From the NCBI GenBank assembly GCA_946811185.2, contig OX328097.1:59363063-59427062 (forward strand): a stretch of 64,000 nucleotides of DNA, read 5' to 3'. Positions 24,973 to 36,399 of the stretch are shown here, in pieces. Both the position numbers and the translations under genes were made by a program. The notes beneath the pieces were generated by a model. It did not search any database, was not told the origin of the DNA, and worked only from the letters and a program-made list of their open reading frames with translations. The DNA is from Hippopus hippopus. Its lineage: Eukaryota; Mollusca; Bivalvia; Cardiida; Cardiidae. How positions within the stretch are numbered: the stretch's first letter is position 1; every line of letters begins with the position of its first letter.

Positions 24973-25187
24973 TGTTAACCCTTAGACTGCTAAGCATGTC
25001 TCACTGACCTTTTGCAGACAGTGTAGATCAAGATCAGACTGCACAGAACGTGCTGTCTGATCTTTGATCCACACTGTCCGATAAGGAGATATTTATCATC
25101 CTCAAAATTACCTTAAATAGCAACCTTTGGGATTTTACTATCGATTTGAAAGTATCATTTGAGTTATTCAGCAGGACAAGGGTTAAT
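24973..25187 (+). repeat. Family B, full copy
   Basis: TTAACCCTTAGACTGCTAAG start, GATCAGACTGCACAGAACG core, GGACAAGGGTTAA end. Confidence 0.8.
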
Positions 25188-25189
25188 AA

Positions 25190-25385
25190 CCCTGAAGGAA
25201 ATAGGCAATTGAAAGCATCATGGGACATGGACGAAATTCTGGTAGACTGTATTTTCTCCTGTTCCAACATTGTTTTCATTCATAAGAGTGAAATTCAGCT
25301 CATTTGTATCAGTTTCTGAATTGTTGTCTGCAGATACATTTAAAGAGCCTAAACCTTGTCATATGGAGAAGGAATGAATAATGAA
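25190..25385 (+). repeat. Family A, diverged copy
   Basis: AACCCTGAAGGAAATAGGC, GGACATGGACGAAATTCTGG and TTGTCTGCAGATACATTTAA are in family order. It directly abuts the preceding family B copy. Confidence 0.55.
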
Positions 25386-25499
25386 ATAGTATCCATTTAA
25401 TTACCATTTTTGATTAAAAAACAAAAAGGAATTTAAGCATAGATGGTTGACATAGACTAATCTGAACAATCTTACAAAAATTAACTCCCCTCTAAATGT

Positions 25500-25712
25500 G
25501 GATCTGGGGTCCTGCATGGCTTACTAGTAAAGTTTAGGACTTGTTACCTGATGGCCATATGTTTTTCTGTGGGAGTGTCCTTAGGCAAGACACTTCAGAG
25601 CCCTAGCCTAGTACTGCTGAAACCCAGACATACATAAATAAGCTAGTTGTAGCAGTTACATGACTGAAATAATGTTGAAAGCGACATTAAATGCCATTCA
25701 ATTAATCAAATG
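25500..25712 (+). repeat. tRNA-derived SINE, diverged
   Basis: It contains GGCAAGACACTTCAGAGCCC and the tail TGACTGAAATAATGTTGAAA followed by CATTAAATGCCATTCAATT. Confidence 0.6.
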
Positions 25713-26489
25713 TGGCTCTAACATTGGCCACCCACAAGGTTAACCTGTATCTGGTATTTCTGTCAGGCTAACAAAATGTAGCTCTTAAGTTTTTGAAAAC
25801 ACTGGTAGACAAACAGATCTTTTTTTTTCATTCTTACCAAAGTCATTTTGTCCCCATTCCATAACACCATAAAGGATACAATGTGTTTTAACTAAGGTAA
25901 GTGTGGCTATATTATTCCATTTTGAAGGATGTTCAGAAAAAACTTTTGAAACAACTTATCCAACTGGCTGAGCTTTATTTGGCTGTACTAAAAATCAAGG
26001 GTTTTCAGAAGGACTAGTAATGGTGGTTTTTGTCTGAAATTATGCCTTAAGTCAGATTGAAAATATCAACAGCTCACTCTAGGATTTGTAAACATGTGAG
26101 CTTAAATAAATACACTAAACATGATGACTATATTTTCCTTTACCATAGCATTTTAAGCATTTCTAAAATCATTATTAATCATCATTATGCAAGACTCTTT
26201 TGAAATATTGAAAATTCTGTACTCAGATATCAAGGTTTTGACTTTTAAAACTGCATTTTACAAGCCTAGTCAGACTATAAACACAACACTTTCTAAACTT
26301 TCATATAGTGGGTATAATCATATAGACTGCAAACAATTCAAATCTAAAATAGTGTGCCTATAGGAGTGGGATTTTACTATGTTAGGTGGTCTGATCTTAA
26401 TCTACTCTTGCTACAAAGGAAACAAACTGTCCTCATTCTGAAGTATTAAGCATGTATTGTTTTGAAACTAGTATGATTTAGTTTAAACC
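25713..26489. other. No recognisable feature
   Basis: AT-rich, no gene or repeat recognised. Confidence 0.45.
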
Positions 26490-26705
26490 CTTACAAAACA
26501 ATCCCCGACTGAACGACCCTGAGGAAGAAGGCTTTTAAAAAGAATTTGGGAATATGAGAAAGTGCTGGTAACCAGCATTTTTCCTTTTCCCACAATGTCT
26601 CCAGACCTTCCAAAAAAAATTCATATTTTGAGTCACATTGATTCTGTTATCAGCAAATGCTTTCCACTAGGACAAGTCTCAAATTTTGTTGTGTTGTAAA
26701 AAAAC
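26490..26705 (+). repeat. Family A, diverged copy
   Basis: CCCTTACAAAACAATCCCCG start, AGTGCTGGTAACCAGCATTT palindrome centre, TTTTGTTGTGTTGTAAA end. Confidence 0.65.
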
Positions 26706-27937
26706 ACTGGAGTCCTCTCAGGGAAATAGAAGCAATGGCTTTTTTTATGTAATTTCTTACTGAAAGCACATTGTCCTTTCCATGACTCTAACACCTAGGA
26801 ATCCCTTCAAGGGTTCTTCCTTATTACTACACAACTTGAAACTATTAATTTCAAAATGAAATATAAAATCAAACTAGACACAACAATTTGATTGTTCAGA
26901 TACAATGATTTCTTCTTTCTTTTAAAAAGAAAATTCTTGGTTTTATTCCTACCTAAAAAAATGTTATGAAATAGTCTGAAAGGTGAAAACTAAATGGTAT
27001 GTTTAGTATTTTCTAAGATTTAGGCCATGTGTAACTCATGAGTATTGAATATACCTTCCTTCTGGAAGATAAATGAAAATTCACCTTGTATCATAATAAA
27101 GACACAAGTCAAAAAATGATGATTTCACAAAAGAAAAGTAAGGTTAACTCATGCACTGACACAAAACATGAAACTGATTGTAACTACCTTCAAGAATAAT
27201 TTGATGTTTGAATGATTTCTGGTGGTTACTTTAATTTCAACACTGTTTCAGTCTTAGAGTGACAACAACCCATTTATTTGTGTACAGCTTGGGTTTTACT
27301 AGGGCTAGGCTGATTCTACGCAGTGTCTTGTCAGTAGGCACTCCTACAAAATCCTGCCAACTAGGTGAGGATAAAAAATCCGGGATAACTCAACCGACAC
27401 CTTCACCAATCAGCCACAGTCTCACAGAAACTCACTAAATAAATGAACAGGATTACGTCATTTCACCACTATATTGGTGCAAATATAAAAAAAAAAACAC
27501 AGGCTGTATAGGTTCAAGCTTAGACCTCATATTCTGCACCGTCTGAACTTAGATTATCATTCACAGTTTCAAAAAAAAAATAAAAATGTAGATTTCTTTT
27601 TGAAGTTTTGAGCCATGTCTTTGTGAATTTGAGTCATATTACATAACTGAACCACTGCAGGGACATGTGCAAAAAATAAAAACATGATGTAGCATGGTAA
27701 AATACTTGAAATTCAATATTAACACTGGTAAAACAGCTATTCATTACCTCCAATGCAGTTTTGAGTGAATCCATTTCCATGTTCTGAAGAATAGAATTAA
27801 AATCATCACTCATCACTTGGAAGAACATATTCCAGATATTATTTGCTTTTTGATATCTGCAAATCCCTGCCCTAGGTACAGCTGAAGCAGTCAGAATTGA
27901 CCAAGATCACACTCAGTGTGACAAGTTTCTTTGCAAA
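26706..27937. other. No recognisable feature
   Basis: AT-rich, intron-like sequence. No exon could be supported. Confidence 0.45.
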
Positions 27938-28148
27938 GTAAAAATTGACCTATACATAACTAAAATGAAATTTTCAAGTCGATAGTACAAATCCAAATAT
28001 TTCTATTTCAAAGTTATTTTTGGAGGAAAAATACCTCCTTACTGGGCAGTATAGATCAAAGATCAGACTGTGCCTTTGGTGCAATCTGATCTTGATCTGC
28101 ACTGTCTGCAAAAGGTCCTTGGGTAGCACTTAGCAGCCTAAGGGTTAA
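27938..28148 (-). repeat. Family B, full copy
   Basis: It holds CAAAGATCAGACTGTGCCTT and GCAATCTGATCTTGATCTGC, ending GCAGCCTAAGGGTTAA. Confidence 0.7.
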
Positions 28149-29374
28149 AGGAATTGGTCCCTCTATAAAACTATAGGCATACTTTCATTCTGAGGTTTGA
28201 ATTACTTGCTGTTTACATGAAGCACAGTTACTGTCTCTAGAATGGGTTGAGCAGCAGTTCATCATAAATATGTACTTTATTAAATAAAGTACATATACTT
28301 CAATCCCCAAGCATAAAAAATATATCAAAGAATTTAAATCTACATGTCCAAATAGTAAGAGGTATAGATCTAGACTAAGATGTATTCCTGTGGACCCTTT
28401 ATCAAACATGTCTGAAAATTTTGCATTCTTAATTCTTTTGCATGAAAGCAGGGATCGTATATACACATATAAGATCCCTGATGAAAGGTAAAAAAATAAA
28501 ATTCAAGCATATTAGAAGGATTATGAATGGACTTTTACACCTTGAAGATAATTGAGTATCTGAGGCTTAAAGTCCAGGTTGTTAGGTTAAGTTAGTGGAT
28601 GTGCAGTTCACTGAGAAGGACACGATTTCCCCTCGAAAATCCTCAGTATAAATTCAAGTCACGAGTTCGTACTTGATCGGGGCCGTTTGTAAACGCAGGA
28701 TTTCTTTATGTCCCATCGATAACTGGAGAGAAATTTTGGATGCAGTCTTGCATAAATCAAACGTCAAATATATTATATTTTTAATAGACTACACGATTTT
28801 TATTTTTTTAAACGTTTCATTGAAATGTTTCAAACAATTCGGAAATTCATCGATAGTGGTAGGGCCTAACTAACGAGGTGCCGAATCGACTTTATGGGTT
28901 CTGTGCATTCGTTATCGAAAGGGTTTTAAATCATTTACGGCCAAATTCTAGCTAGCTATCTTAAGATATTTGATAAAATACAAAGTTTAAAAATGTATTT
29001 CACTAAGAAATTATTGCTTAATCTCCTTGTTTATTTCAACAGCGGACGACACAAGTTGTGAATGGACATTTCTTAAATGAAAATGGGGGCAGTCTGTGTA
29101 AACAATGTTCATACGCATTAATGGCAATATTTAATGAAAAAAAAAAACTTTAAGTATTTAGATCTAGAGTATTTCAAACTGACAATTTTTGTAGTTTTGA
29201 CGAAATTGCGATAAAGAAATCAAATATAATTTGTAATATTTGTTCAAAGTCAGAGCTGAATATCATTTGTAGATCTGCGTTGTTCGTCCCTACGCAAGCC
29301 ATGCAAAACTGAAAGTGAGCGCGCATGAGTCGTTACGCATGATGTATTTGGTTCCGGCCAAAACGATCACAGTA
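28149..29374. other. No recognisable feature
   Basis: AT-rich. A short inverted repeat (TATGTACTTTATT / AATAAAGTACATA) lies near 28267-28294. No gene supported. Confidence 0.45.
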
Positions 29375-29402
29375 AGCGGATTTACTATATAGTAAATCCG
29401 CT
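29375..29402. repeat. Perfect 28-bp palindrome
   Basis: AGCGGATTTACTAT is followed directly by its exact reverse complement, with no spacer. It belongs to none of the repeat families seen elsewhere in the window. Confidence 0.9.
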
Positions 29403-29544
29403 AAAAAGTATTCAGTGGTGAGAGAGGAATGAATTTTGTTACAATGACTATCATAAATCTTCAGAAAGAATTTGGCTGAGTTTTGGAATCAAAGATTGGA
29501 CGCCTTGGTTTCTAACCGTTGCATGTTACCAAATGAACTATTAA

Positions 29545-29615
29545 TCCCTTACCAAATGACAAAACTTTAGACCTGACCAAATTGAAAGCATTTGCAGACG
29601 ACAAATTACATCTTG
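29545..29615 (-). repeat. Family A end fragment
   Basis: CCCTTACCAAATGACAAAAC, GACCAAATTGAAAGCATTTG and CAGACGACAAATTACA represent the right end of the element only. Confidence 0.6.
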
Positions 29616-30205
29616 CTCAAAAGATTACAAGTTGTTCACCTCCACCTATGACTTGAGTATTAGATCTAGTCTTATTGGCTATATCAAGCTGTTCCTGTCT
29701 ACCGCTTAGTTTCTGTTTTTTGAATAAATACGTACAAATTAACAAACCTGCGGCAGACTCCAAAAGGGGTCCGCTCCAATACTAACGTTTCAAAATATTT
29801 GGGTCGAACTTGACTGATGACGAATTGACGCTTCAGAAACCTCCATTTCAACACTGTTTATCTAAAAGAAAAGACGACTACATTAAATTCGCCCTAAATT
29901 ATCCAAAAGGCACATTACAGGAACCAAAAGTCTACATTATGTGGTAATTTACAAGAACTGATAGGTCCTAGATGGCGATTTCCGTACTGTATGCTACAAT
30001 CTATAAATAGATCTTCACAGTAGCTAAAAATAGAAGCGTACGTTATGCGTATCCATACCGCTAAGGTATAATTATCATTATGCGGGAATAAATGAAAGGC
30101 GGAAAGATATTTTTAAAAAAAGACATGGATTTTAAAAATTCTATAAAGTAAACGACTATTGATAATTAGGGGAGAAATTTGAATGGTTAAGGGAAAAAAA
30201 AAAAT
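29616..30205. other. No recognisable gene
   Basis: AT-rich flank of the tRNA gene. The A-run at 30192-30204 reads as a T-run on the minus strand and would end Pol III transcription of the tRNA. Confidence 0.5.
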
Positions 30206-30278
30206 CGCCCAACGTGGGGCTCGAACCCACGACCCCGAGATTAAGAGTCTCGTGCTCTACCGACTGAGCTAGCCGGGC
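30206..30278 (-). tRNA. tRNA-Lys, anticodon CTT
   Basis: The 73-nt minus-strand sequence folds as a complete cloverleaf. The acceptor stem pairs GCCCGGC with GTTGGGC (two G-U pairs), followed by a G discriminator. The D arm is GCTCAGTCGGTAGAGC. The anticodon loop ACTCTTAATC presents CTT. The T arm is GTGGGTTCGAGCCCCAC. Internal promoter boxes A (TAGCTCAGTCGG) and B (GGTTCGAGCCC) are intact, there is no intron, and a T-run follows directly at 30192-30205. It closely resembles the standard metazoan tRNA-Lys(CTT) and is probably functional. Confidence 0.97.
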
Positions 30279-30717
30279 AGATGTATGTAGGGATGCAAAA
30301 TAAATTACATAAACTTTAATTCATGTAAGTATAAGTAGATCGCTTTCATTTTTGCAGTTTACTATTATTAATCATTATATTTTATCCACTAATTCCAATT
30401 TCACCAATAATTCTTCCTTCCACCAAATTATTAACTTAAAAAGGATTAGGAAAGTCAGTGGAAATAAAAACAACGTTTTCCCGCCAAACCACCCCTCGCT
30501 CTTTGGGATAAATATTAGATCGCTTACCGGACGATATAATAACTGAATTATTAAAAGAGTAGTCTAAATCTACAGAGGTTTTAGCGAAAGAGATCAGCAG
30601 TAGGAATATTTTCACAGAAATTGGTCGCAGTTAGACCAGCAGCTTCTCAGATGACCGAAGTTGACGTTTATGTAGATCTACCGACACACGCGGCGAAAAG
30701 GGAAAAGGGAGATTGTA

Positions 30718-30994
30718 AACAATGCATCTGCAAAAAGTAGGAAGAACTAGATTCTGTATCAACTCAGGATAGCCTGCGCAGTCCGTGCTGGCAGACCTGA
30801 TCAACACTTTTTGCTATTTTCTGCGTGTTAAAGGACCAGTCTATGTAATGATTCAGCCGGTTGCTGACAACATGGATTTTATGAATCCATAATAAACCTT
30901 TATAATGACTTGCTTGGCAACTGGCCCAACAGGCCTAGGCTTATACAACCTGGAGATGTATTAAACCCCTTTTGCCAAAGCGTTGCTCATTTTC
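30718..30994 (+). repeat. Family D, diverged copy
   Basis: AATGCATCTGCAAAAAGTAG, AGCCTGCGCAGTCCGTGCTG and TTAAACCCCTTTTGCCAAAG are in family order. Confidence 0.65.
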
Positions 30995-31124
30995 CGTTTT
31001 TCATTTCAGATGTAATGTTTGAAGGCACACCCATGACATGACGTATTTCGAAATGGAACAAGCTGACCCCACTTAAAAAGTAAGTAGATCTAGATCTAGT
31101 AGATGAAACTGATCGTCTTATTTT

Positions 31125-31315
31125 ATTCTACAGCATTGAAGGCCGGAAGAAGATGAAATGCATTTTTGTCCGTCGTAATCTGTGTGCAATGTTGCAACCA
31201 CCAGGGGCAACATTTTGCATGAAAATACAAGAATGGTAATAATTCCATGAAATAAAGATGAAATGGGTTAAAAACTGGCTGAAAATGAGTGTGATGTATC
31301 TTTCAGGGTTGAAGA
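31125..31315 (+). repeat. Family G copy
   Basis: It contains CAACCACCAGGGGCAACATT and AAAAACTGGCTGAAAATGAG. Confidence 0.55.
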
Positions 31316-31381
31316 CAGAATATATTTGAGCGGAGCCCTCAGAAAAGGGCGTTTAATACATCTTTGTAATGCATAACATAT

Positions 31382-31642
31382 GGCCTGCAACACGCGAAAA
31401 GGGGCATTCGGACATTTGCATAAAGTGTCGTCTCGGATCAGCCTGCGCAGTCCGCGCAGGCTGATCCGAAACAACACTTTCCGTTTTTATGTAATTTTCT
31501 GTTTTGTGCAAGTATGTTGTAGCACAAAATCTAATGTAATCGTAAAGTGCCGGCGCGGATTAGCCTGCGCGGACTGCGCAGGCTGATCCAAGACGACACT
31601 TTACGCAAATGTCCGAATGCCCCTTTTCGCGTGTTGCAAGCC
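31382..31642. repeat. Family C foldback element, copy 2
   Basis: Ends GGCCTGCAACACGCGAAAAG and CTTTTCGCGTGTTGCAAGCC. Both inner palindromes (CTGCGCAGTCCGCGCAGG and CTGCGCGGACTGCGCAGG) are intact. Confidence 0.85.
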
Positions 31643-31699
31643 AATTATATCAAGCGAGTCGGTGCATAAAATCGACACTTCTGTCTTAATAGCCGACTG

Positions 31700-31833
31700 A
31701 ATTCTGGGTGGAGTGCTCCGTTGACATGCAGAAAATTGCCTTTACCCAAAAGTTCCGATCCCGGTCAGTCCGTGCGGATTGCGCAGGTTGACATGATACT
31801 TTTTGCAGATGCAGTAAACCATTTTTTCAAATC
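31700..31833 (-). repeat. Family D half copy
   Basis: In inverted orientation it has GACATGCAGAAAATTGCC, GTCAGTCCGTGCGGATTG and ACTTTTTGCAGATGCAGT. The other half is missing. Confidence 0.6.
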
Positions 31834-31849
31834 ATGGCTTAAAGGTGGG

Positions 31850-32095
31850 GGGGGGGGGGTGTTTTAGTAATGGTCTCGATCCACGCTGGAGGTACTGGTG
31901 ACGTGGGAGTGTTCTTGGGCAAGGCCAGCAGGTGCAGAGCCCCGGGGTAGCACTAATAAACAAAAGAAATACGTACTGAGTGAACAGTCGTGAAATGATT
32001 GTACTTGTGGGAGAGGTGCTGAACACTATTGTTCTAAACAGTTCACGTAACCAGTTTTCGAAGTGAGTATCGTAAGAAATTACCATTAATTAAAC
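31850..32095 (+). repeat. tRNA-derived SINE, diverged, with a G-run
   Basis: GTGTTCTTGGGCAAGGCCAG, CAGAGCCCCGGGGTAGCACT and GTGAAATGATTGTACTTG follow the body order of the other SINE copies. A run of about ten G lies at its left edge (31848-31858). Confidence 0.5.
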
Positions 32096-32275
32096 ACTTT
32101 ACCTAACAGTCCCGAGTTCTAATGACCCTGACGAAGCATTTGATCCTTTTCACACAACATTTTCTACTTCCAAAGAAAAACCCTATCATCTAAGCCAAAT
32201 TATATTTGCTATCTGTACTAATGACTATTCAATTCAACGTGGATAAATCTAACACTTTGTTACCTGGTAAAGAGT
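32090..32275 (+). repeat. Family A with internal deletion
   Basis: AACACTTTACCTAACAGTCC, GACCCTGACGAAGCATTTG and TTGTTACCTGGTAAAGAGTT are present. The palindrome is deleted. Confidence 0.55.
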
Positions 32276-32454
32276 TATATTTGCCGATTTGGGCTTATTT
32301 GCTTTTTGGCAAACAGCACACAAACTGTTTAAATCTTTTTTTGAAATTCTACAACGACTTTGAAATAAACAGCGAGGAGATATTTACATCAAACGTCATG
32401 TCTATTTCACAGTAAGCTATAAATTCAGCCGGATGCTTTTATCAACCCTGAAAC

Positions 32455-32620
32455 GTCTACCAGAAATAATCTTGCTTTTGCGGACAGTGCAGATTTAGAT
32501 CAGATGGCATAAAATGCAATAGGATCTTCGATCTGCACTGTCCATTTAGGCGAGGTATTCCTGTCATATCAAGAACACATTAAAAAATACCATTAGATTC
32601 AAAACATTCGCTTATCTTGA
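32455..32620 (+). repeat. Family B, diverged copy
   Basis: TTGCGGACAGTGCAGATTTA and GATCTTCGATCTGCACTGTC mark the two core arms. Confidence 0.55.
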
Positions 32621-32828
32621 TTGTAAATGCCCACTAAATATCTAATAATAACTCATGGGGTAAGGGTTTGTTGAAAACACAAAGTTTACATCCAGTCTCA
32701 ATTTTGGTTATTTTCTGTATAAACATATTAAATTGGAAACAATGTGGAGTTTTGAAGGAAGCTGTCTGCAGACAACGAGTCCCTGAACTCCATTTCCTCT
32801 TAAAAACAACCAACTTCATAGCTTAGAT

Positions 32829-33101
32829 ATGAGCCAGGCTCTGTGAAAAGAAGGTTAATGCATCTGTAAAAGGTATCGACGCACGTCCTGCGCAACAGTC
32901 CGCGCAGGCTGACGTGGATCGAGACATTTTGCTATTGGTAAATTTTCTGCACGTCCAAGAACCATTCTACCTTTTGATTCAGCCAATTTTCACAGAAAAT
33001 GGATACATGTATTATGGATCCATAATTTTGTGATGACTTGATTGATTTAATGAATCACGGAGATGCGTTAAATCCCCGTTTGCAAGAGCGCCGCTCATAT
33101 T
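32829..33101 (+). repeat. Family D, full copy
   Basis: It starts ATGAGCCAGGCTCTGTGAAA and ends CAAGAGCGCCGCTCATAT. It includes the CCGCGCAGGCTGACGTGG palindrome arm and TATGGATCCATAATTTTGTG. Confidence 0.75.
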
Positions 33102-33112
33102 ATATACATGTA

Positions 33113-33374
33113 TGAGCCATGCTCTGTGAAAAGGGGACTTAATACGTCTGCGAAAAGTATCGACCCAGGAAAGCCTGCGTAGTCCGCGCAGGCTGACCTG
33201 GGCCGAAACTTTTCGCTTTTGGTCAGTTTTCTGTATGTCAACGGACCCGTCTACCTCATGATTCTGTTGATTGCTAGACAAAATGGATTTTACGGATCCA
33301 TGATCATGGCTTGCTAGGTATCCTGCACCACGGAGATGCATTAAGCCCCTTTTTGTCAGAACATGGCTCATATT
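33113..33374 (+). repeat. Family D, full copy
   Basis: GAGCCATGCTCTGTGAAAAG at the left and AACATGGCTCAT at the right form the terminal inverted repeat. The internal palindrome is CCTGCGTAGTCCGCGCAGG. Confidence 0.8.
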
Positions 33375-33399
33375 TAAATGCCATGGTATGAGTTAAAAA

Positions 33400-33480
33400 G
33401 TCGCCGAGCCTGATATAGCTGAATCGGTAACATACAGGGCTTAAAACCCCAGCGGTCGCTGGTGTGATTCCTAGCTCGGC
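33400..33480 (+). repeat. tRNA-derived SINE head fragment
   Basis: GATATAGCTGAATCGGTAAC (box A-like) and GGTGTGATTCCTAGCTCGGC (box B-like) are in tRNA order. The body is replaced by a microsatellite. Confidence 0.5.
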
Positions 33481-33522
33481 AGAATTATTTTCGACCATTT
33501 GTTATAATCATTGCGCCGGGAT

Positions 33523-33657
<135 letters not shown>

Positions 33658-33777
33658 CATTGTTTCGACCATTCGACCATGTTATGTTGGAGAAAGAAGC
33701 CAGTAGCTATGAAAGAATGTTAGGCAAAATACTGGTAAAAGAAACAGTCTAGGAAAGCGTGTTTAGGCGCTCTGTTT

Positions 33778-34007
33778 AAAACCCTTTGCCACAGAATTCC
33801 GGCTTTAAACAACCTCGAAGGGAAAGGCTTTTCAGAACATTATGGGAAAAGGAGAAAATGTTGGTAATGAAAAATTTGTCCTTTTCCCTGAGTCTTTTCT
33901 ACCCTTTAATTGTAAACCCTCCGGTATAAGTCACATTTAAAATGTCGTTTGCGAATACTTTCAATTTGGACAAGTCTTAAATTTTGTCGTGTGTCAAAGG
34001 ATCAATA
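33778..34007 (+). repeat. Family A, full-length copy
   Basis: AAACCCTTTGCCACAGAATT start, GGGAAAAGGAGAAAATGTTG arm with a diverged partner, GTCGTGTGTCAAAGGATCAA end. Confidence 0.7.
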
Positions 34008-34105
34008 CAAGCACCGATACCAGTAAAGTAAAGACGAGAAATCTAACCGTCTAAGTGCTCTGCAAGGTTTCCCAGTAGTTTGTGCTTAGCACAAGTGAGG
34101 CTTTT

Positions 34106-34362
34106 TTGCTCTTTGAAAAGGGGGCTTAATGCATCTGCAAAAAATATCGACCCAGGTCAGCCTGCGCAGACTGACCTGGGCCGAAACGTTTCGCTATTGG
34201 TCAATTTTCTACATGTCAAAGGACCATACTACCCAGGATTCAGTAGGTTGTTAGAGAAAATCGATATAGTGGATCCATACCGAGAAAATCGTAATAATGA
34301 TGACTTGCTTGGTATAATGCATCACGGAGATGTATTAAGCCCCCTTTTGCCAGAGCATGGCA
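34106..34362 (+). repeat. Family D copy
   Basis: GCTCTTTGAAAAGGGGGCTT, the palindrome CCCAGGTCAGCCTGCGCAGA with GACTGACCTGGG, and a CCAGAGCATGGC end. Its CTTAATGCATCTGCAAAA segment is the sequence into which the 14.5-kb element inserted in another copy. Confidence 0.75.
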
Positions 34363-34735
34363 CAATTGTTTTGTTCAAGACCCGGCAGATTCATACTAAA
34401 GTCAATACAGTAGATGCAATAATGGCTTCCCTATTTCAGATCAGGATTTACCGGGTAGTATGACAAATGGATTACAAATGTTAAGATTTCGAAACAATAT
34501 AGTGAGGACTAGAGTTTCTTTCATTTTCATACAGAGTAAAATCATCGTTCTTCTTCTGATGGTGGCAAAATATGCTTTTCCAGGAGGTTAATACCACCGG
34601 GGAAAAGTCATGACGTAAAACAGTATTCTTTGTGAAAAGGTCTTATCCATTGGGTTCAAGTGATCACGAATTTGTAGGGTAGGCCATCAATACTGGTCAC
34701 TTGACTTCCAGTAACACGATTTATTTCCCTTATAT
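34363..34735. other. No recognisable feature
   Basis: No gene or repeat recognised. Confidence 0.45.
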
Positions 34736-34985
34736 GGCTTGCAACACGGTAAAAGGGGCATTCGGACATTTGCGTAAAGTGTCGTCTCGGATCAGCCTGC
34801 GCAGTCCGCGCAGGCTAATCCGAGACGGCACTTTACGACTACATTAGATTTTGTCCTTCAGAAAACAGAAAATTACATAAAAACGGAAAATGTCGTTTCG
34901 GATTAGCCTGCGCGGACTGCGCAGGCTGATCCGAGACGACACTTTACCCAAATGTCCGAATGCCCCTTTTCGCGTGTTGCATGCC
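34736..34985. repeat. Family C foldback element, copy 3
   Basis: GGCTTGCAACACGGTAAAAG at the left, CTTTTCGCGTGTTGCATGCC at the right, flanked by TATAT and ATATA. Both internal palindromes are present. Confidence 0.85.
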
Positions 34986-35133
34986 ATATAGAGTGCTGGA
35001 ACGACCAAATTTGGCTTGAGCTACGAGTAACACTGAACAACGGTTTCAACGTGTATGTTCCTGCGAAAAGATTTTTCTCCAAACTCATTTGTATGCAAAA
35101 TAGAGCAAATTAAATGCCAACGATAATCGAGTA

Positions 35134-35161
35134 ATGGTCTGTGATAAGGTGGTGTGATGCA
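35134..35161 (+). repeat. Family D, left fragment split by the 14.5-kb insertion
   Basis: GGTCTGTGATAAGGTGGTGT followed by GATGCA aligns with the family D start (GCTCTGTGAAAAGGGGGCTT then AATGCA). The continuation is found at 49701 on the far side of the element. Confidence 0.75.
35156..35161. other. Target-site duplication GATGCA, left
   Basis: The six bases next to the left tip of the element are repeated exactly at 49701-49706. Six base pairs is the duplication size reported for Polinton/Maverick integration. Confidence 0.9.
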
Positions 35162-35170
35162 AGTAGTATA

Positions 35171-35223
35171 GGAGGGTCGTCTGTACCCCTGCCAGGCCAG
35201 GGCAGGGGTCTAGACGACCCTCC
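35171..35223. repeat. Terminal hairpin, left tip
   Basis: The 23-nt arms starting GGAGGGTCGTCT and ending AGACGACCCTCC enclose a 7-nt AGGCCAG loop, with mismatches at two adjacent positions (GT against AG). It lies 9 bp from the tip. Such a fold could act in protein-primed initiation or integrase binding, but this is inference. Confidence 0.85.
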
Positions 35224-35286
35224 CTGAGTTCCGTACATCACCACCCCTGAAAAGAAATTTGTCCTATTCTACCACCCTGAAAGAAT

Positions 35287-35487
35287 TTATCCCTTGCAAA
35301 AGTTCACAAAAGGTCCGAAAAGTTGCGAGTAAGCGATAAAGTCCGAGATTCCGCATGAAAATGTTACTATAAATAGAATCATAGCATTCAAAATGGCGGC
35401 CTTGTGACTGACAGTCTGGGTAAAAATCCACCCAAAGAGACTACCCTGAGTGGATTTTTCTGCAAAAAAGGCAAAAGGGGGGAGCAT
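35287..35487 (-). CDS. 66-aa ORF in left terminal repeat, doubtful
   Basis: This is the same 66-aa frame as at 49375-49575 in the right arm. It is hydrophobic in its second half (LNAMILFIVTFSCGISDFIA could span a membrane) and starts at the edge of the minisatellite. No promoter cassette or 3' stem-loop is tied to it, and conservation between arms is explained by the inverted repeat itself. It may simply be open sequence in a region used for replication or transposition. Confidence 0.25.
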   Translation of the reverse strand: MLPPFAFFAEKSTQGSLFGWIFTQTVSHKAAILNAMILFIVTFSCGISDFIAYSQLFGPFVNFCKG

Positions 35488-36275
35488 TGAGTTGGACTTA
35501 GTTTTTTACCCTATGGATGATTTTTTTCTCTTTCTAATTGTCTGGACATTGAGTTGGACTTAGTCTATTTACCCTATGAATGATTTTCTCTCTTTCTAAA
35601 AGCCTGACCACTGAGTTGGACTTAGACTTTTTTCTACATCTCTATGAATGATTTCTCTTTTCTAAAAGGAATTTATCCCTATATCACTGAGTTGGACTTA
35701 GTTTTTTACCCTATGGATGATTTTTTTCTCTTTCTAAATGTCTGGACATTCAGTTGGACTTAGTCTTTTTCTGCAATTATGAATGATTTTCTCTCTAAAA
35801 GACTGAGCGCTGAGTTGGACTTAGCTTTTTTCACCCTATGAATGAATTCTCTTTTCTATTTGTCTAATCATTGAGTTGAACTTAGACTTTTTTTACCCAT
35901 ATGCTATTAGGATTGCTTTATTGTTTTACTTCTATCCACTACTTGACCTTTAAGTGGTTTCTCTCTAAAAGCCTGGCCATTGAGTTGGACTTAGACTTTT
36001 TTCTGCATCTCTATGTATGGTTTCTCTTTTCTAAAAGGAATTTATCCCTATATCACTGAGTTGGACTTAGCTTTTTCTTCATCTATGTATGATTTTTTCT
36101 TTTTAAATGTCCGAGCACTGAGTTGGGACTTAGTTTTTTCACCCTATGAATGATTTTCTCTCTTTCTAAAAGGATGACCATTGAGTTTGACTTAGTCTTT
36201 TTCTGCAATTATGAATGATTTTTTCTTTCTAAAAGACTGAGCATTGGGTTGGACTTAGTCTTTTTCTGAGTTTTT
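35488..36275. repeat. Minisatellite, about 12 units of ~60 bp, left arm
   Basis: Each unit begins near GAGTTGGACTTAG, continues with a T-run and a CTATGAATGATTTTCTC-like segment, and ends TCTAAAAG or similar. The right terminal repeat has about four units (49160-49385) and an internal array has about five (47275-47600). The copy-number difference accounts for the unequal arm lengths. Confidence 0.9.
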
Positions 36276-36399
36276 TTACTCTTTGCAGTATAACTCTCTG
36301 GAGTATAACTCTTTTGGAGTGCAACTCTTCTAAAAGAAGTTTGACAATTTGAAGAAATGACAATTTTGAAGAAAGATAGAACTTTCGTGGTAGCTGGTT

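Noticed and set aside
30352..30546. 64-codon frame beside the tRNA gene
   Set aside because: Low-complexity Asn/Ile composition typical of AT-rich chance frames.
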